64,000 nucleotides of DNA from Clostridia bacterium (GCA_017472305.1 JAFUQP010000023.1:41319-105318); one strand, 5' to 3'; shown: positions 14,903 through 23,802, numbered from the stretch's first letter. The notes: generated by a model from the sequence alone, not told the origin. Made by a program: numbers and translations.

Positions 14903-16183
14903 ACGGTTGGGACCGCGGAACAGGAACTGCACCTCTTTTATGGAAAGCCCGAGGAAGAGCATCGTAAGTCTGTCGATGCCTATGCCGAAGCCACCGTGAG
15001 GGGGACAGCCGTATTTGAAGAACTCGAGGTAGAACTTTACGTCGTCGGCAAGACCCTTTTCCTCTGCTTGCGCCTTGAGAACGTCGTAACGGTGCTCACG
15101 CTGAGCGCCTGTTGTTATCTCAACTCCGCGCCAGATAAGGTCGTAGCCCTGGGGTATACCATTTTCGTCACGCATGTGATAGAATGCTCTCTCGGCTGCG
15201 TTGTAGTCAGTGATAAAGAGGAACTCGTGTCCGAACTTGTCACGGCAGAGCTGCTTTGTCATTCTCTCTGCCTCGGTGGTGAGGTCGCCCTTAAGCTCGT
15301 CGGGTACAGTGTAGCCGTATCTCTCCTCAAGCTCGCGGTAAACGTCGGCAAGCTTCATTCTCGGGAAAGGAAGCGTAGGAACTATTACCTCGTATTCCTC
15401 GCCGTAAAGCTCAACGATTTTGTCACCGTGCGCCTCCTTGACCTTTGCGAGCGCGTAGGTAAGAAGCTCCTCCTCCATCTTCATAACGTCCTCAAAGGAG
15501 TCGATATAGGAGAACTCAAGGTCAAAGCCCGTGAACTCGGTTGCGTGCTTGTTGGTGTAGGACTTCTCCGCTCTGAAAACAGGGCCGGTTTCGAAAATTC
15601 TCTCAAGTCCCGATGCCATAGCCATCTGCTTATAGAACTGCGGGGACTGCGCGAGATACGCCTTTGTATCGAAGTACTTAACCTCGAAAACGTCGGAGCC
15701 CGACTCGCTTGCCGCCGCGATAAGCTTCGGAGTGTGAATTTCAACGAAATTGCGCTCAACGAGAAACTCGCGCATTGCCGCGGTGAGTGTTGTCTGAACG
15801 GCAATCATAAGCTGGTTCTTCTCGCGGCGAAGGTCTATCCATCTGTAGTCCATCTTGACGTCTATCTCGGAGTCGTCCTTGATAGGAAGCGCCTCGGCAA
15901 CAGACTCTATCCTCATTACCGAGGGGTACATCTCCTTGCCGCCCATCTTTACGTATTCGCTTGCAACAACCTCACCCTCAAAGGTCACTACCGAGTGAAT
16001 TGTGAGTCTGTCAAGCATCTCGAGAAGCTCGGGGTGCTTCTCCTTTTCTATAGTTACCTGCAGCTTGCCCGTGATATCCTTAACAACGATAAACGCCATC
16101 GTCCTCTTGTTACGGAAGTTCTCAACAAAGCCCTGCACCCTGCAGTAGCCGGGGGTAACGTCCTTAATGTAGGTTCTTTCCAT
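14891..16183 (-). CDS. aspS: Aspartate-tRNA ligase, archaeal-type
   Basis: A 430-residue class II synthetase: N-terminal OB-fold (about residues 1-110: VQGFVENFRNKRTMAF), catalytic core with YLAQSPQFYKQM, motif 2 around FRAEKSYTNKHATEF and motif 3 GIDRLTMLFLG. It lacks the GAD insertion of the usual bacterial enzyme (about 590 residues), so it belongs to the shorter archaeal/eukaryal type. In bacteria this type is often non-discriminating, charging tRNA-Asn with Asp for GatCAB; this is inference. The C-terminal RLTP and stop lie inside a repeat arm. AAGGACG precedes the ATG. Confidence 0.93.
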   Translation of the reverse strand: MERTYIKDVTPGYCRVQGFVENFRNKRTMAFIVVKDITGKLQVTIEKEKHPELLEMLDRLTIHSVVTFEGEVVASEYVKMGGKEMYPSVMRIESVAEALPIKDDSEIDVKMDYRWIDLRREKNQLMIAVQTTLTAAMREFLVERNFVEIHTPKLIAAASESGSDVFEVKYFDTKAYLAQSPQFYKQMAMASGLERIFETGPVFRAEKSYTNKHATEFTGFDLEFSYIDSFEDVMKMEEELLTYALAKVKEAHGDKIVELYGEEYEVIVPTLPFPRMKLADVYRELEERYGYTVPDELKGDLTTEAERMTKQLCRDKFGHEFLFITDYNAAERAFYHMRDENGIPQGYDLIWRGVEITTGAQREHRYDVLKAQAEEKGLADDVKFYLEFFKYGCPPHGGFGIGIDRLTMLFLGLSIKEVQFLFRGPNRLTP

Positions 16184-16261
16184 TTTCTTCGTCCTTATAT
16201 TTTAATTTTATTTGCTAATTTTGAAGCTCAAGGTATGCTGTCAGGGAGCTATGCCGAATTG

Positions 16262-17074
16262 TCAGGCAAGGGTTTTGAGCCACTCGTCTGCCTCGCGTAT
16301 CCAGCGCTCAGCTATAGGCTGACACTGCGCGGGGTTGCCCTCGGCTGTAAATCTGTTCGAGAGAGCAAGACCGTGAGGACCGTAGGGGTAAAGCTTCATC
16401 ATCACGGGAAGCCCCGTGTCAACGTACCTCTGCGCGAGCGCAAGAGAGCCGTTAGTGGGAACGAGCGCGTCGAGCGCTGTGTGCCAGATAAAGGCAGGTG
16501 AGCTTGACTTGTCAACGTTAACCTCGAGGGAAAGTGCGCGCTTTGTTTCCTCGGGAATTTCGGCAAACGGAGTGCCGCCCGTGAGATGCTCAAAGCTCGG
16601 CTCGTGGGTCGGAAGGAGCGCGGAAACGACGGGATAGCACAAAATCACTCCGTCGGGGCGGTTGTCGCCCTCGTTTATTCCGAGAGTGCCAAGAACGCTC
16701 TTGTCTGCGTGAAGAATACCGAGAGAGCCTGCAAGATGTCCGCCCGCCGAGAAGCCGACGGCAAAGACGCGGTTTTTGTTAATATTATACTTTTCAGCAT
16801 TTTCCCTTATATGAACCATAGCGCGCGAGGCGTCGGTAAGCTGTGCGGGATAGGGCACGTTGTTAACTCTGTAGTTAAGAACGAAGCAGTTGTAGCCGAG
16901 CGCCAAAAACGCAAAGGCAATAGGCTCGCCCTCTCTGCCTGTGCAAACCTGGCTATAGCCGCCGCCGGGAATTACAAGCATAGCATCGCGAAGTGCGGTG
17001 CGGTTGTTGGCGATATATGTGTCAAGGTAAACCTCGGGGTGCTCCGGGTCAAGGTAAATTCTTTCGTGCTGCAT
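16262..17074 (-). CDS. Alpha/beta-hydrolase, acetyl-esterase-like
   Basis: A 270-residue cytoplasmic serine hydrolase. Oxyanion segment PGGGYS, nucleophile GFSAGG, acid in HTALDALVP and histidine in YGPHGLAL give a full catalytic triad typical of acetyl-xylan/carbohydrate esterases of the BD-FAE type. The ATG at 17074 is preferred over one five codons upstream because GGAGA lies just before it. Its neighbours are glycoside-active genes, suggesting deacetylation of imported oligosaccharides. Confidence 0.85.
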   Translation of the reverse strand: MQHERIYLDPEHPEVYLDTYIANNRTALRDAMLVIPGGGYSQVCTGREGEPIAFAFLALGYNCFVLNYRVNNVPYPAQLTDASRAMVHIRENAEKYNINKNRVFAVGFSAGGHLAGSLGILHADKSVLGTLGINEGDNRPDGVILCYPVVSALLPTHEPSFEHLTGGTPFAEIPEETKRALSLEVNVDKSSSPAFIWHTALDALVPTNGSLALAQRYVDTGLPVMMKLYPYGPHGLALSNRFTAEGNPAQCQPIAERWIREADEWLKTLA

Positions 17075-17110
17075 AATGTCTCCAAGCATAGTTTTAGTTA
17101 TACATATAAC

Positions 17111-17139
17111 ATTATAGCATTTTATTTTAAATTTTTCAA
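17111..17139 (-). promoter_or_regulatory. Promoter of the esterase gene
   Basis: TTGAAA (17134-17139) and TATAAT (17111-17116) on the minus strand with a 17-bp spacer, close to the start codon. Confidence 0.8.
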
Positions 17140-17225
17140 GGGGTTTGAAAATTTAGTGAGGGCACAGGGCAAAAAAGCTGGAAAATTATATCGAAGGCAA
17201 CCGTTGATGCGGCAGCGGTTGGTAC

Positions 17226-17274
17226 AAAAAAGGCAGAGCAAGAATGAGAGTAAATTTCACTCACCCTTGCTCTG
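17226..17274 (-). terminator. Terminator of the DUF4838 gene
   Basis: CAGAGCAAG (17234-17242) pairs with CTTGCTCTG (17266-17274). The minus strand continues CC then TTTTTT (17226-17231). Confidence 0.85.
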
Positions 17275-17305
17275 TTGATTTTATTGTCGGAAGCCGTCGA
17301 CGCGA

Positions 17306-19258
17306 TTACACGTCCATATACTCGTTATGGGTTACCATATTGACGAACACAACGCGAAGGGCGTTTGCCATCAGGGTATGGTCGAAGTACTTCTCTATCG
17401 CTACCTCATGTCTGCCCATTCTCTCGACGAGGTGGTTGAATCTCTCGAGGGCTAAGGCATCGTTGCCCTGCGCCTTCGGGATATAGGCATCTGCAAGCAG
17501 GTCGCAGTACTCGGCGTAGTATTCGAGAAGTCTTACCGAAACCGTTCCGACACGGTAATCGGCGTTGTAGTGCTCCTTGATAAGCGCTCTTAGGCGCTCG
17601 GTAATCTCCTTGACCTTCTCAAGGCTCTTTGCGTGCTCGGGGTTATAGAGCGTGCTGACTCGCACGTCAACCGACTTACGGCGAACCATAAACTGATAGT
17701 CGAACGCCTCGTCAAGCTCGAGGAAGATGTCGTAGAACTTACGCCACGCTTCACCGAAGGCGCACTCGAAGTACTCCTCTACTATATCCTCGTAGGAGAG
17801 CGACATATCGAACATCGAGCGAGCGTAGGTGTAAAGGGTGATACCTGTCGGGAAGAAGCAGCGCTGCGTGCCGTCCTCGAGGATACCGTCAATTCCGTAC
17901 TCCTTGTAGGTCCTGACGTCGTCAACGAGAAGCCTAGCTAAGCGAAGTCCCGTTATATCGTTATAGAAGGCGCGCCAGAAGTGATACTCGAAGGAAATTC
18001 CCTTACCGTCAAACTTCTCTCTCCACTCTGCAAGGTGGGCAAAGAATTGCTCGAGGGTGGTCGGCATCTTGAGCTTATTAAGCACGAAGGGCTCGGGCTT
18101 CACGGTCACTCCCTCGGGGGGAAGGGTCATATCGTAGCGACGGGTGATGGGAGCGAGCATAATGAGGAATCTGTCGGGGTTCTTAATTCTCTCATAGAGG
18201 GGAGCCCACGCGGAGTCCATATAGGCAATAAATACAAGTCTTGTCTTTATGCCCTCGGCGGTATACGCCTCGTCAATCTCGTTGAGCATTGTAACGTACC
18301 AGTCGGTTGGACGCTTTTTCGTGCATTCCTCGCACTCGCAGTGGTTGTTATTGGCATCTGCAAGCCAGATGTGAAGATAGTCAACGTTCTCGTGAGTCTT
18401 TGCGAAATCGACGGCGAAATCAACAACCTTACGCCTTGCCTTGGGGTTGGACATACAGAGGTTCGTGTTGATTGGATAGTGCTTAATCTTCCTCTCGCCG
18501 TCCATCATAGCGATAAGCGAGCGTTGCTCGTCAGAGAGGCACGACTCGTACTCGGTATTCCAGCCGTCGCCTGCATCTATGCCGAGAGGTTCATAGGTAA
18601 ATCCGTGTCCCATATGGTGAAATTGTAAACCGCGCTTTGCAATTTCGGTCTCTAAAGCGCGTTCCCACTGAAGTATGGTCGCCTCGTTAATAGGCTCGGG
18701 AGGTCTGTGCATCTCGTTGTGCTGGTGGGCGTAGGCACGCTGATAGTAGGACTTAGGGTAGCGGAACTCTATCATAAAGAGGTTCATTCCGAGCTTCGGA
18801 GCAAACTCAATTGCGTCCATCATATGCTGCTGAATAATCTGTCCCTCGGTAACCCAGCCGCGGTAGCGGAGCGAGGGCACGTGGCGGAAGCTTGTATCGG
18901 CAACATCCTTGGTCGGTATGTACTCACCGTCAACGCCGGGCATAAGCCAGCGGCAGCCGTTCCGCTTGAAATACTCGTAAACAGCAATAAGCACCGAGCG
19001 AGGGTTGCTGCCTGCGATTATTCCCTCGCGGCCCTTTGTGTCTACGTAGAGAATATCGTCAAGCTCGGTGTCAGCGACGTCCGAGGTGTCAAGCCCGAAG
19101 TCCTGCATAAGTCCGAGTCTGTATCCGTCCTTTGCCTCGGGATTGTATCTTATCTCAACGGCGCCGCCGTCGGGCATCATCATCCGAAGGTACTTACGCA
19201 GCTCCTCTGCCGCATAATCCACGACCGAATTTGCCGTAATCTTGTTAATGTAAATCAT
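17306..19258 (-). CDS. DUF4838 family protein, putative glycoside hydrolase
   Basis: A 650-residue cytoplasmic protein (no signal peptide). The N-terminus (about 1-120) resembles the alpha-glucuronidase N-terminal fold, with AAEELRKYLRMMMP and SVLIAVYEYFKRNGCRWLMPG. The DUF4838 core follows, with LRYRGWVTEG, the Cys-rich HCECEECTKK near residue 305 and LEDGTQRCF. The family is placed beside glycoside hydrolases and has no firmly assigned reaction. It has its own promoter and terminator. Together with the GH39-like and esterase genes it suggests breakdown of xylan- or glucuronic-acid-containing plant glycans. Confidence 0.85.
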   Translation of the reverse strand: MIYINKITANSVVDYAAEELRKYLRMMMPDGGAVEIRYNPEAKDGYRLGLMQDFGLDTSDVADTELDDILYVDTKGREGIIAGSNPRSVLIAVYEYFKRNGCRWLMPGVDGEYIPTKDVADTSFRHVPSLRYRGWVTEGQIIQQHMMDAIEFAPKLGMNLFMIEFRYPKSYYQRAYAHQHNEMHRPPEPINEATILQWERALETEIAKRGLQFHHMGHGFTYEPLGIDAGDGWNTEYESCLSDEQRSLIAMMDGERKIKHYPINTNLCMSNPKARRKVVDFAVDFAKTHENVDYLHIWLADANNNHCECEECTKKRPTDWYVTMLNEIDEAYTAEGIKTRLVFIAYMDSAWAPLYERIKNPDRFLIMLAPITRRYDMTLPPEGVTVKPEPFVLNKLKMPTTLEQFFAHLAEWREKFDGKGISFEYHFWRAFYNDITGLRLARLLVDDVRTYKEYGIDGILEDGTQRCFFPTGITLYTYARSMFDMSLSYEDIVEEYFECAFGEAWRKFYDIFLELDEAFDYQFMVRRKSVDVRVSTLYNPEHAKSLEKVKEITERLRALIKEHYNADYRVGTVSVRLLEYYAEYCDLLADAYIPKAQGNDALALERFNHLVERMGRHEVAIEKYFDHTLMANALRVVFVNMVTHNEYMDV

Positions 19259-19300
19259 AGTTTGCCTCGCTTTCTCTGAGAACAGGTTGTTACTACTTCA

Positions 19301-19328
19301 ATTTTACCATATTTAAAAATAAAGTCAA
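19301..19328 (-). promoter_or_regulatory. Promoter of the DUF4838 gene
   Basis: TTGACT (19323-19328) and TAAAAT (19301-19306) on the minus strand with a 16-bp spacer. Confidence 0.75.
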
Positions 19329-19351
19329 CCGTTTTTTGAAAAATAAAAGGT

Positions 19352-19435
19352 GAAAAATAGTAGACCCCCCAAAGCCTTCCGCGGAAAAAGGTGAAACGCA
19401 GTAGAGTTTTCCGTTTTGGCTTAAGGGGGAGTCTA
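19352..19435 (-). terminator. Terminator of the GH39-like gene
   Basis: TAGACCCCCC at 19361-19370 pairs with GGGGGAGTCTA ending near 19435, with an additional AAGCC/GGCTT pairing. On the minus strand a T-rich tail follows at 19352-19358. Confidence 0.7.
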
Positions 19436-19444
19436 TTTCAACTG

Positions 19445-20773
19445 TTATTTTTCTATTTTTACAAGGTAGGTTGTGTAGGCGGGCAGAGGGAGAATTATTT
19501 TCCTCTCGCAGGGGGAAAGCGTAATTTCCTTTACGCACTCGAGGTCGTGCTCCTCGTCAATAGCGTATATTTTCGCAGTGTAGGATGTGTCAACTTCAAG
19601 TCCCAAAAGCTCAAGGCTGAGAGTTTTATCCTCAATTCCGTCGTCCTGATTGAAGTAGGTCAGAAGCACCGCGTGCGATTTGCCGTCGGTTGCGCCGAGG
19701 GAATAAAGATACTCGTCAGAGGAGCTTTCAACAGCCGTGCCAAGCTCAAGGAGCGTGTTGTAGGCGATAAAGGGATAGTAGCCCTTAAGAGGTGTTAAGT
19801 AGGTCTGGTCCCAAAGTCCCGAGAAGGAGCAGGAGCGACCCTCGTAATACATAAGCATATCAAGCTTTTCGGGGTGAAGAGCGCAGATAACGCCGGTGGT
19901 GAACGCAGCACCCTTAACTCCCTTGATAGACTTGACCGAGTGAATGAAGTCCTCGCCGCGCCAGCCGCGAACATAATTCCACTCGTTGATGTGTGTTTCG
20001 ATGTCGCCAAAGCCGAATTTCTCCATCATAGCGTTCGACATACGGACGTACTCGACGAAGTCCTCTATATACTTATTGTATCTGTGGTAGGAGATAAAGT
20101 CGGGACGCACGCCGCTGTCACGGAGCATACCGAAGAATATCTCGCACCACTCGGTGTGGTAGAAGGTGGCTATAGCGGGGCCGCCTATCTTAAGGTGCGG
20201 GAATTTCGACTGAAGATAACGGCAGGATACGATAAAGAATTCTGCAAACTCCTCGCAGGTGCCCTGCCAGCAGGGATTACCGGTAGCGTTGTTGTTGTCA
20301 AACTCGTTCCAGATTTCCCAGTATTTGATGTTGTAGTTGAAGCCGTCAGCCCAGCCCTCGGTGTAGTGGCGGATTATATGCTCGCAAATTCTCGCCCATT
20401 TCTCATAATCCTTCGGGGGATAGGTACCGTACTTATGCGAATGCTCGATAGACGCGCCGAGGCGGTAATAGGGCTCGGTGCCTACCTCGAACATATCGGC
20501 AATATACTTGTCAGTCGGTCCGAACACATAGTTTTTGGGGTCGTTTTCGTCTGCGTCGAAGTCACGGAAAATTCTGTGCACGTCGACGAGCCATTCGTTT
20601 GTAAACGAGGTGTCGTGAAGTCTGCCGTAGGGGATTTTCGCCGCGCGCCAGGCTTCCATATTATTTATTCCGCGAATACCGTTCGCAGGTCCGTTGTTAA
20701 CCGCGTTGAAGGTCTTGATTTTGCCGTAGGGCTTCGAAAAATCGACCTGAATAGAATTGTATGCTTTTTCCAT
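19445..20773 (-). CDS. GH39-like glycoside hydrolase (beta-xylosidase/iduronidase clan)
   Basis: A 442-residue clan GH-A enzyme without signal peptide. The acid/base glutamate is seen in KYWEIWNEFDN (near residue 155) and the likely nucleophile in THINEWNY (near residue 265). A C-terminal beta domain (about 355-442) ends TYLVKIEK. GH39 enzymes cleave beta-xylosides or alpha-L-iduronides with retention; the substrate is not certain and a related clan member is possible. It has its own promoter and a GGGGGT ribosome site. Confidence 0.8.
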   Translation of the reverse strand: MEKAYNSIQVDFSKPYGKIKTFNAVNNGPANGIRGINNMEAWRAAKIPYGRLHDTSFTNEWLVDVHRIFRDFDADENDPKNYVFGPTDKYIADMFEVGTEPYYRLGASIEHSHKYGTYPPKDYEKWARICEHIIRHYTEGWADGFNYNIKYWEIWNEFDNNNATGNPCWQGTCEEFAEFFIVSCRYLQSKFPHLKIGGPAIATFYHTEWCEIFFGMLRDSGVRPDFISYHRYNKYIEDFVEYVRMSNAMMEKFGFGDIETHINEWNYVRGWRGEDFIHSVKSIKGVKGAAFTTGVICALHPEKLDMLMYYEGRSCSFSGLWDQTYLTPLKGYYPFIAYNTLLELGTAVESSSDEYLYSLGATDGKSHAVLLTYFNQDDGIEDKTLSLELLGLEVDTSYTAKIYAIDEEHDLECVKEITLSPCERKIILPLPAYTTYLVKIEK

Positions 20774-20806
20774 AAGAGATTACCCCCAAAATGTTTTTCC
20801 GCTTAA

Positions 20807-20836
20807 ATTATATCCCTTTGCGGCTATCTCTGTCAA
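20807..20836 (-). promoter_or_regulatory. Promoter of the GH39-like gene
   Basis: Perfect TTGACA (20831-20836) and TATAAT (20807-20812) on the minus strand with an 18-bp spacer. Confidence 0.85.
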
Positions 20837-20875
20837 GTGGTTTTGATTTTTACGAAAACTTTTTCGTTTTAGAAT

Positions 20876-21073
20876 GACGATAGATAAGGCAACGGATTTT
20901 TCCGTTGGCTTTGCGTTTATGCCCAAAATTCATTACCTCTGTCGAAGGCTCGTTAGTTTGGTGCAGAAATCGCCGTTCTGCGAGCGGCGGTGTATTTTCA
21001 TACTCCGAGCGAGCAAACGACGATAGAAAAGGCGATGGAAAAATCCATCGCCTTTTAGGTTATGCCCAAAATC
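20876..21073. repeat. Two 55-nt copies of a hairpin/terminator unit after pnp
   Basis: The unit 21019-21073 directly follows pnp and contains its terminator. A second 55-nt copy lies at 20876-20930. Both begin GACGATAGA and end TATGCCCAAAAT. Stems differ in a compensatory way: CGATGGA/TCCATCG versus CAACGGA/TCCGTTG. The 312-bp gap holds nothing else apart from the GH39 promoter. Confidence 0.75.
21027..21056 (-). terminator. Terminator of pnp
   Basis: AAAAGGCGATGGA pairs with TCCATCGCCTTTT around a 4-nt loop. The minus strand tail is TTTTCTAT. Confidence 0.8.
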
Positions 21074-21085
21074 ACGAGACTATCT

Positions 21086-23191
21086 TTAGTTAGCGTCCTT
21101 CATGGAAAGGTTCATACGTCCCTTCTCGTCAGTACCAAGATACTTAACGCGAACGGTATCGCCGATAGCAACAACGTCCTCAACCTTCTCGGTTCTCTCC
21201 TTCTGAAGCTTGGAGATGTGTACCATTCCTTCCTTGCCGGGTGCATACTCTACGAATGCGCCGATAGGAATAATTCTGGTTACGGTTCCCTCGTAGGTCT
21301 CGCCTACTACAGGTTCGAATACTATCGCGTCGATAATCGACTTCGCCATATCGCCGCTTGCACGGTCTACTGCCGCGATAAATACGGTACCGTCATCGTT
21401 GATGTCAATCTTTGCGCCGGTGTCTGCAACTATCTTCTGGATAACTGCGCCGCCCTTACCGATAACCTCACGAATCTTGTCGGGGTCTATGGTCATAGTA
21501 ATCATCTTGGGTGCGTATGCCGAAACCTCAGCTCTCGGAGCTGCGATTGCAGGGAGAATTACCTTGTCGATAATCTCGTTTCTTCCCTGGTGGGTGGTCT
21601 CAAGCGCGCGCTTGATAATAGCGGGAGTAAGTCCGTCAACCTTGAGGTCCATCTGAATAGAGGTGATACCCTTCTTGGTACCTGCTACCTTGAAGTCCAT
21701 ATCGCCGTAGAAGTCCTCAAGTCCCTGAATGTCTATCATAGTATCCCAAGAGCCGTCCTCTGCGGTGATAAGTCCGCAGGAGATACCTGCAACGGGAGCC
21801 TTAATCGGAACACCTGCATCCATAAGCGCAAGAGTAGAGCCGCATACAGAGCCCTGCGAGGTAGAGCCGTTAGAGCTTACAACCTCGGATACAAGACGGA
21901 TTGCATAGGGGAACTCCTCTGCCGAAGGAAGAACGGGAACGAGCGAGCGCTCTGCAAGAGCACCGTGGCCAATCTCACGTCTGCCGGGGCTGCGGAGAGC
22001 CTTTGCCTCACCTGTCGAGTAGCCGGGCATATTGTAGTGGTGCATATATCTCTTCTCGGTCTCGTCATCAAGTCCCTCGAGCTTCTGCGCGTCGGAAAGA
22101 GTGCCGAGAGTTGCGATGGTGAGAACCTGTGTCTGACCTCTGGTGAACAGACCCGAGCCGTGTACTCTCGGAATTACGCCAACCTCGGATGCGAGGGGAC
22201 GGATTTCGTCCATTCTTCTTCCGTCAACTCTCTTCTTGTCAACGAGAAGCCAGCGGCGTACAATCTTCTTCTGAATCTTGTAGATAAGCTCGGGAAGAAT
22301 TACCTTGATGTCAGGGTACTTCTCCTCGAAGGTAGCTACGATGTCGTCCATAATGGGCTGCATCTTTGCATCTCTTACGTTCTTATCGTCGGTGTCGAGC
22401 GCTTCCATAACCGCCTTCTCGCAGTATGCGAAGATTTCGTCGAACATATCGTGGTCAAGCTCACCCGATGCGTATGCAAACTTGGGCTTGCCAATCTCGG
22501 CAACTATAGAGTTGATAAATCCTACAACGCCGCGGCACTCCTCGTGCGCCTTCATAATAGCGTCGTACATAACCTCGTCGGATACCTCGTTAGCGCCTGC
22601 CTCAATCATAACGACCTTCTCCATAGAAGCGGCAACGGTAAGCTCAAGGTCGCTGACCTTTCTCTGTGCGGCGGTGGGGTTAACAACTATCTCGCCGTCA
22701 ACAAGTCCCATAAATACGCCTGCGATAGGTCCGTTCCACGGAATGTCGGAAATGGAAAGAGCGATAGATGCGCCTATCATAGCGGTAATCTCGGGCGAGC
22801 AGTCGGGGTCTACCGACATAATCGTGAGAAGAAGCGAGATGTCGTTACGAAGGTCCTTGGGGAAGAGAGGACGTACGGGACGGTCGATAACGCGTCCTGC
22901 AAGCACTGCCTTCTCAGAGGGCTTACCCTCTCTCTTGAGGAAGCCACCGGGGATTTTGCCAACTGCATACATCTTCTCGTCGTAGTCAACCGAGAGAGGA
23001 AGGAAGTCGATACCATCTCTGGGGGAAGCCGAAGCTGTTGCGGTTGCGAGAACGGTGGTCTCACCGTACTGAACGAGAGCTGCGCCGTTTGCAAGGCCTG
23101 CAATCTTACCCGTCTTTACAACGAGGGGTCTGCCTGCGAGCTCATACTTGTACTCTTTGTAGTCGTCGAAGGTTTTAATTCTTTCTACCAT
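21086..23191 (-). CDS. pnp: Polyribonucleotide nucleotidyltransferase (PNPase)
   Basis: A 701-residue 3'-5' phosphorolytic exoribonuclease. Two RNase PH domains (first from YELAGRPLVVKTGKIAGLANG; second with GSGLFTRGQTQVL and the GRREIGHGALAERSL signature), then a KH domain (KIREVIGKGGAVIQKI) and a C-terminal S1 domain (VGETYEGTVTRIIPIGAFVE). The ATG follows AGGAGA. It is downstream of rpsO, the standard order. A long hairpin precedes it and may mediate autocontrol as in E. coli. Confidence 0.97.
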   Translation of the reverse strand: MVERIKTFDDYKEYKYELAGRPLVVKTGKIAGLANGAALVQYGETTVLATATASASPRDGIDFLPLSVDYDEKMYAVGKIPGGFLKREGKPSEKAVLAGRVIDRPVRPLFPKDLRNDISLLLTIMSVDPDCSPEITAMIGASIALSISDIPWNGPIAGVFMGLVDGEIVVNPTAAQRKVSDLELTVAASMEKVVMIEAGANEVSDEVMYDAIMKAHEECRGVVGFINSIVAEIGKPKFAYASGELDHDMFDEIFAYCEKAVMEALDTDDKNVRDAKMQPIMDDIVATFEEKYPDIKVILPELIYKIQKKIVRRWLLVDKKRVDGRRMDEIRPLASEVGVIPRVHGSGLFTRGQTQVLTIATLGTLSDAQKLEGLDDETEKRYMHHYNMPGYSTGEAKALRSPGRREIGHGALAERSLVPVLPSAEEFPYAIRLVSEVVSSNGSTSQGSVCGSTLALMDAGVPIKAPVAGISCGLITAEDGSWDTMIDIQGLEDFYGDMDFKVAGTKKGITSIQMDLKVDGLTPAIIKRALETTHQGRNEIIDKVILPAIAAPRAEVSAYAPKMITMTIDPDKIREVIGKGGAVIQKIVADTGAKIDINDDGTVFIAAVDRASGDMAKSIIDAIVFEPVVGETYEGTVTRIIPIGAFVEYAPGKEGMVHISKLQKERTEKVEDVVAIGDTVRVKYLGTDEKGRMNLSMKDAN

Positions 23192-23220
23192 GTTTTTTCT
23201 CCTTGTTTTTTAATTTCTGC

Positions 23221-23291
23221 GGAGAGCGAACATAGCACTTAAATATCCGCTCGGACTCCGAACACATATTTAACTGCTACTTCCGCACTCC
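23221..23291 (-). promoter_or_regulatory. Long hairpin in the pnp leader
   Basis: GGAG at 23221 pairs with CTCC at 23291, and 27 positions pair with only about four mismatches, leading to a small inner hairpin TCGGA/TCCGA. The duplex ends about 30 nt before the pnp ATG. This is what an RNase III cleavage site in a pnp leader would look like; cleavage is inferred. Confidence 0.7.
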
Positions 23292-23315
23292 AAAAGTAAA
23301 TACTGTTTTCAAGAG

Positions 23316-23343
23316 AAACGGGAACGACTCTGCGTTCCCGTTT
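23316..23343 (-). terminator. Hairpin between rpsO and pnp
   Basis: AAACGGGAAC pairs with GTTCCCGTTT. The tail on the minus strand is short (TTTCTCTT), so partial read-through into pnp is likely. Confidence 0.65.
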
Positions 23344-23372
23344 GTACTCTTTTTCTCGGGAAGTAAAAAATA

Positions 23373-23639
23373 TTACTTTCTGAGACCAAGCTTCTTGATG
23401 ATGGCTCTGTATCTCTCGATATCCTTCTTTGCAAGGTAGCCGAGAAGCTGCTTTCTGTGACCAACCATCTTGGAAAGACCTCTCTGAGAGTGGAAGTCCT
23501 TGGGGTTCTTCTTCATGTGCTCGGTAAGCTCGTTGATTCTGTTGGTAAGAATCGCTACCTGAACCTCAGGCGAACCGGTATCTCTCTCGTTGATCTTGTA
23601 CTCCTCAATGAGGGCGGTCTTGGTTTCCTTTGAAATCAT
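23373..23639 (-). CDS. rpsO: 30S ribosomal protein S15
   Basis: An 88-residue protein: [35 protein letters not shown] and [11 protein letters not shown] are diagnostic of S15, which binds the 16S rRNA central domain. The ATG at 23639 has AAGGTGAA upstream. An in-frame extension to 23750 runs through the leader and is not used. Confidence 0.97.
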   Translation of the reverse strand: MISKETKTALIEEYKINERDTGSPEVQVAILTNRINELTEHMKKNPKDFHSQRGLSKMVGHRKQLLGYLAKKDIERYRAIIKKLGLRK

Positions 23640-23767
23640 CGTTTTCTTCACCTTTCTTAAAATTTTCTCCCAAAACCCGGCATACGTGCGGGTGAAAAGC
23701 GCAAGCCACGCAAGGGAGCGTATCCCAAACGGAGCATAGGCCATACACATAGCTGAGTCGAGGGCCG
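23640..23767 (-). promoter_or_regulatory. Leader of rpsO, probable S15 autoregulation site
   Basis: A leader of roughly 125 nt separates the promoter from rpsO. It contains a CCCGCACGTATGCCGGG hairpin and several GC-rich segments. S15 leaders of bacteria commonly bind S15 and repress translation; no specific leader class could be assigned by eye. Confidence 0.45.
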
Positions 23768-23773
23768 AGGGTT

Positions 23774-23802
23774 ATTATAACATATTTTTTTCTATTTGTA
23801 AA
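23774..23802 (-). promoter_or_regulatory. Promoter of rpsO-pnp
   Basis: TTTACA (23797-23802) and TATAAT (23774-23779) on the minus strand with a 17-bp spacer. Confidence 0.85.

Noticed and set aside
14996-16501. A 501-codon plus-strand open frame opposite aspS and the esterase gene
   Set aside because: It spans two genes of solid identity on the other strand and has no recognisable domain.
21062-23242. A 726-codon open frame on the plus strand opposite pnp
   Set aside because: It mirrors the codon pattern of pnp, which has full domain support on the minus strand; the plus frame has no ribosome site or family features.
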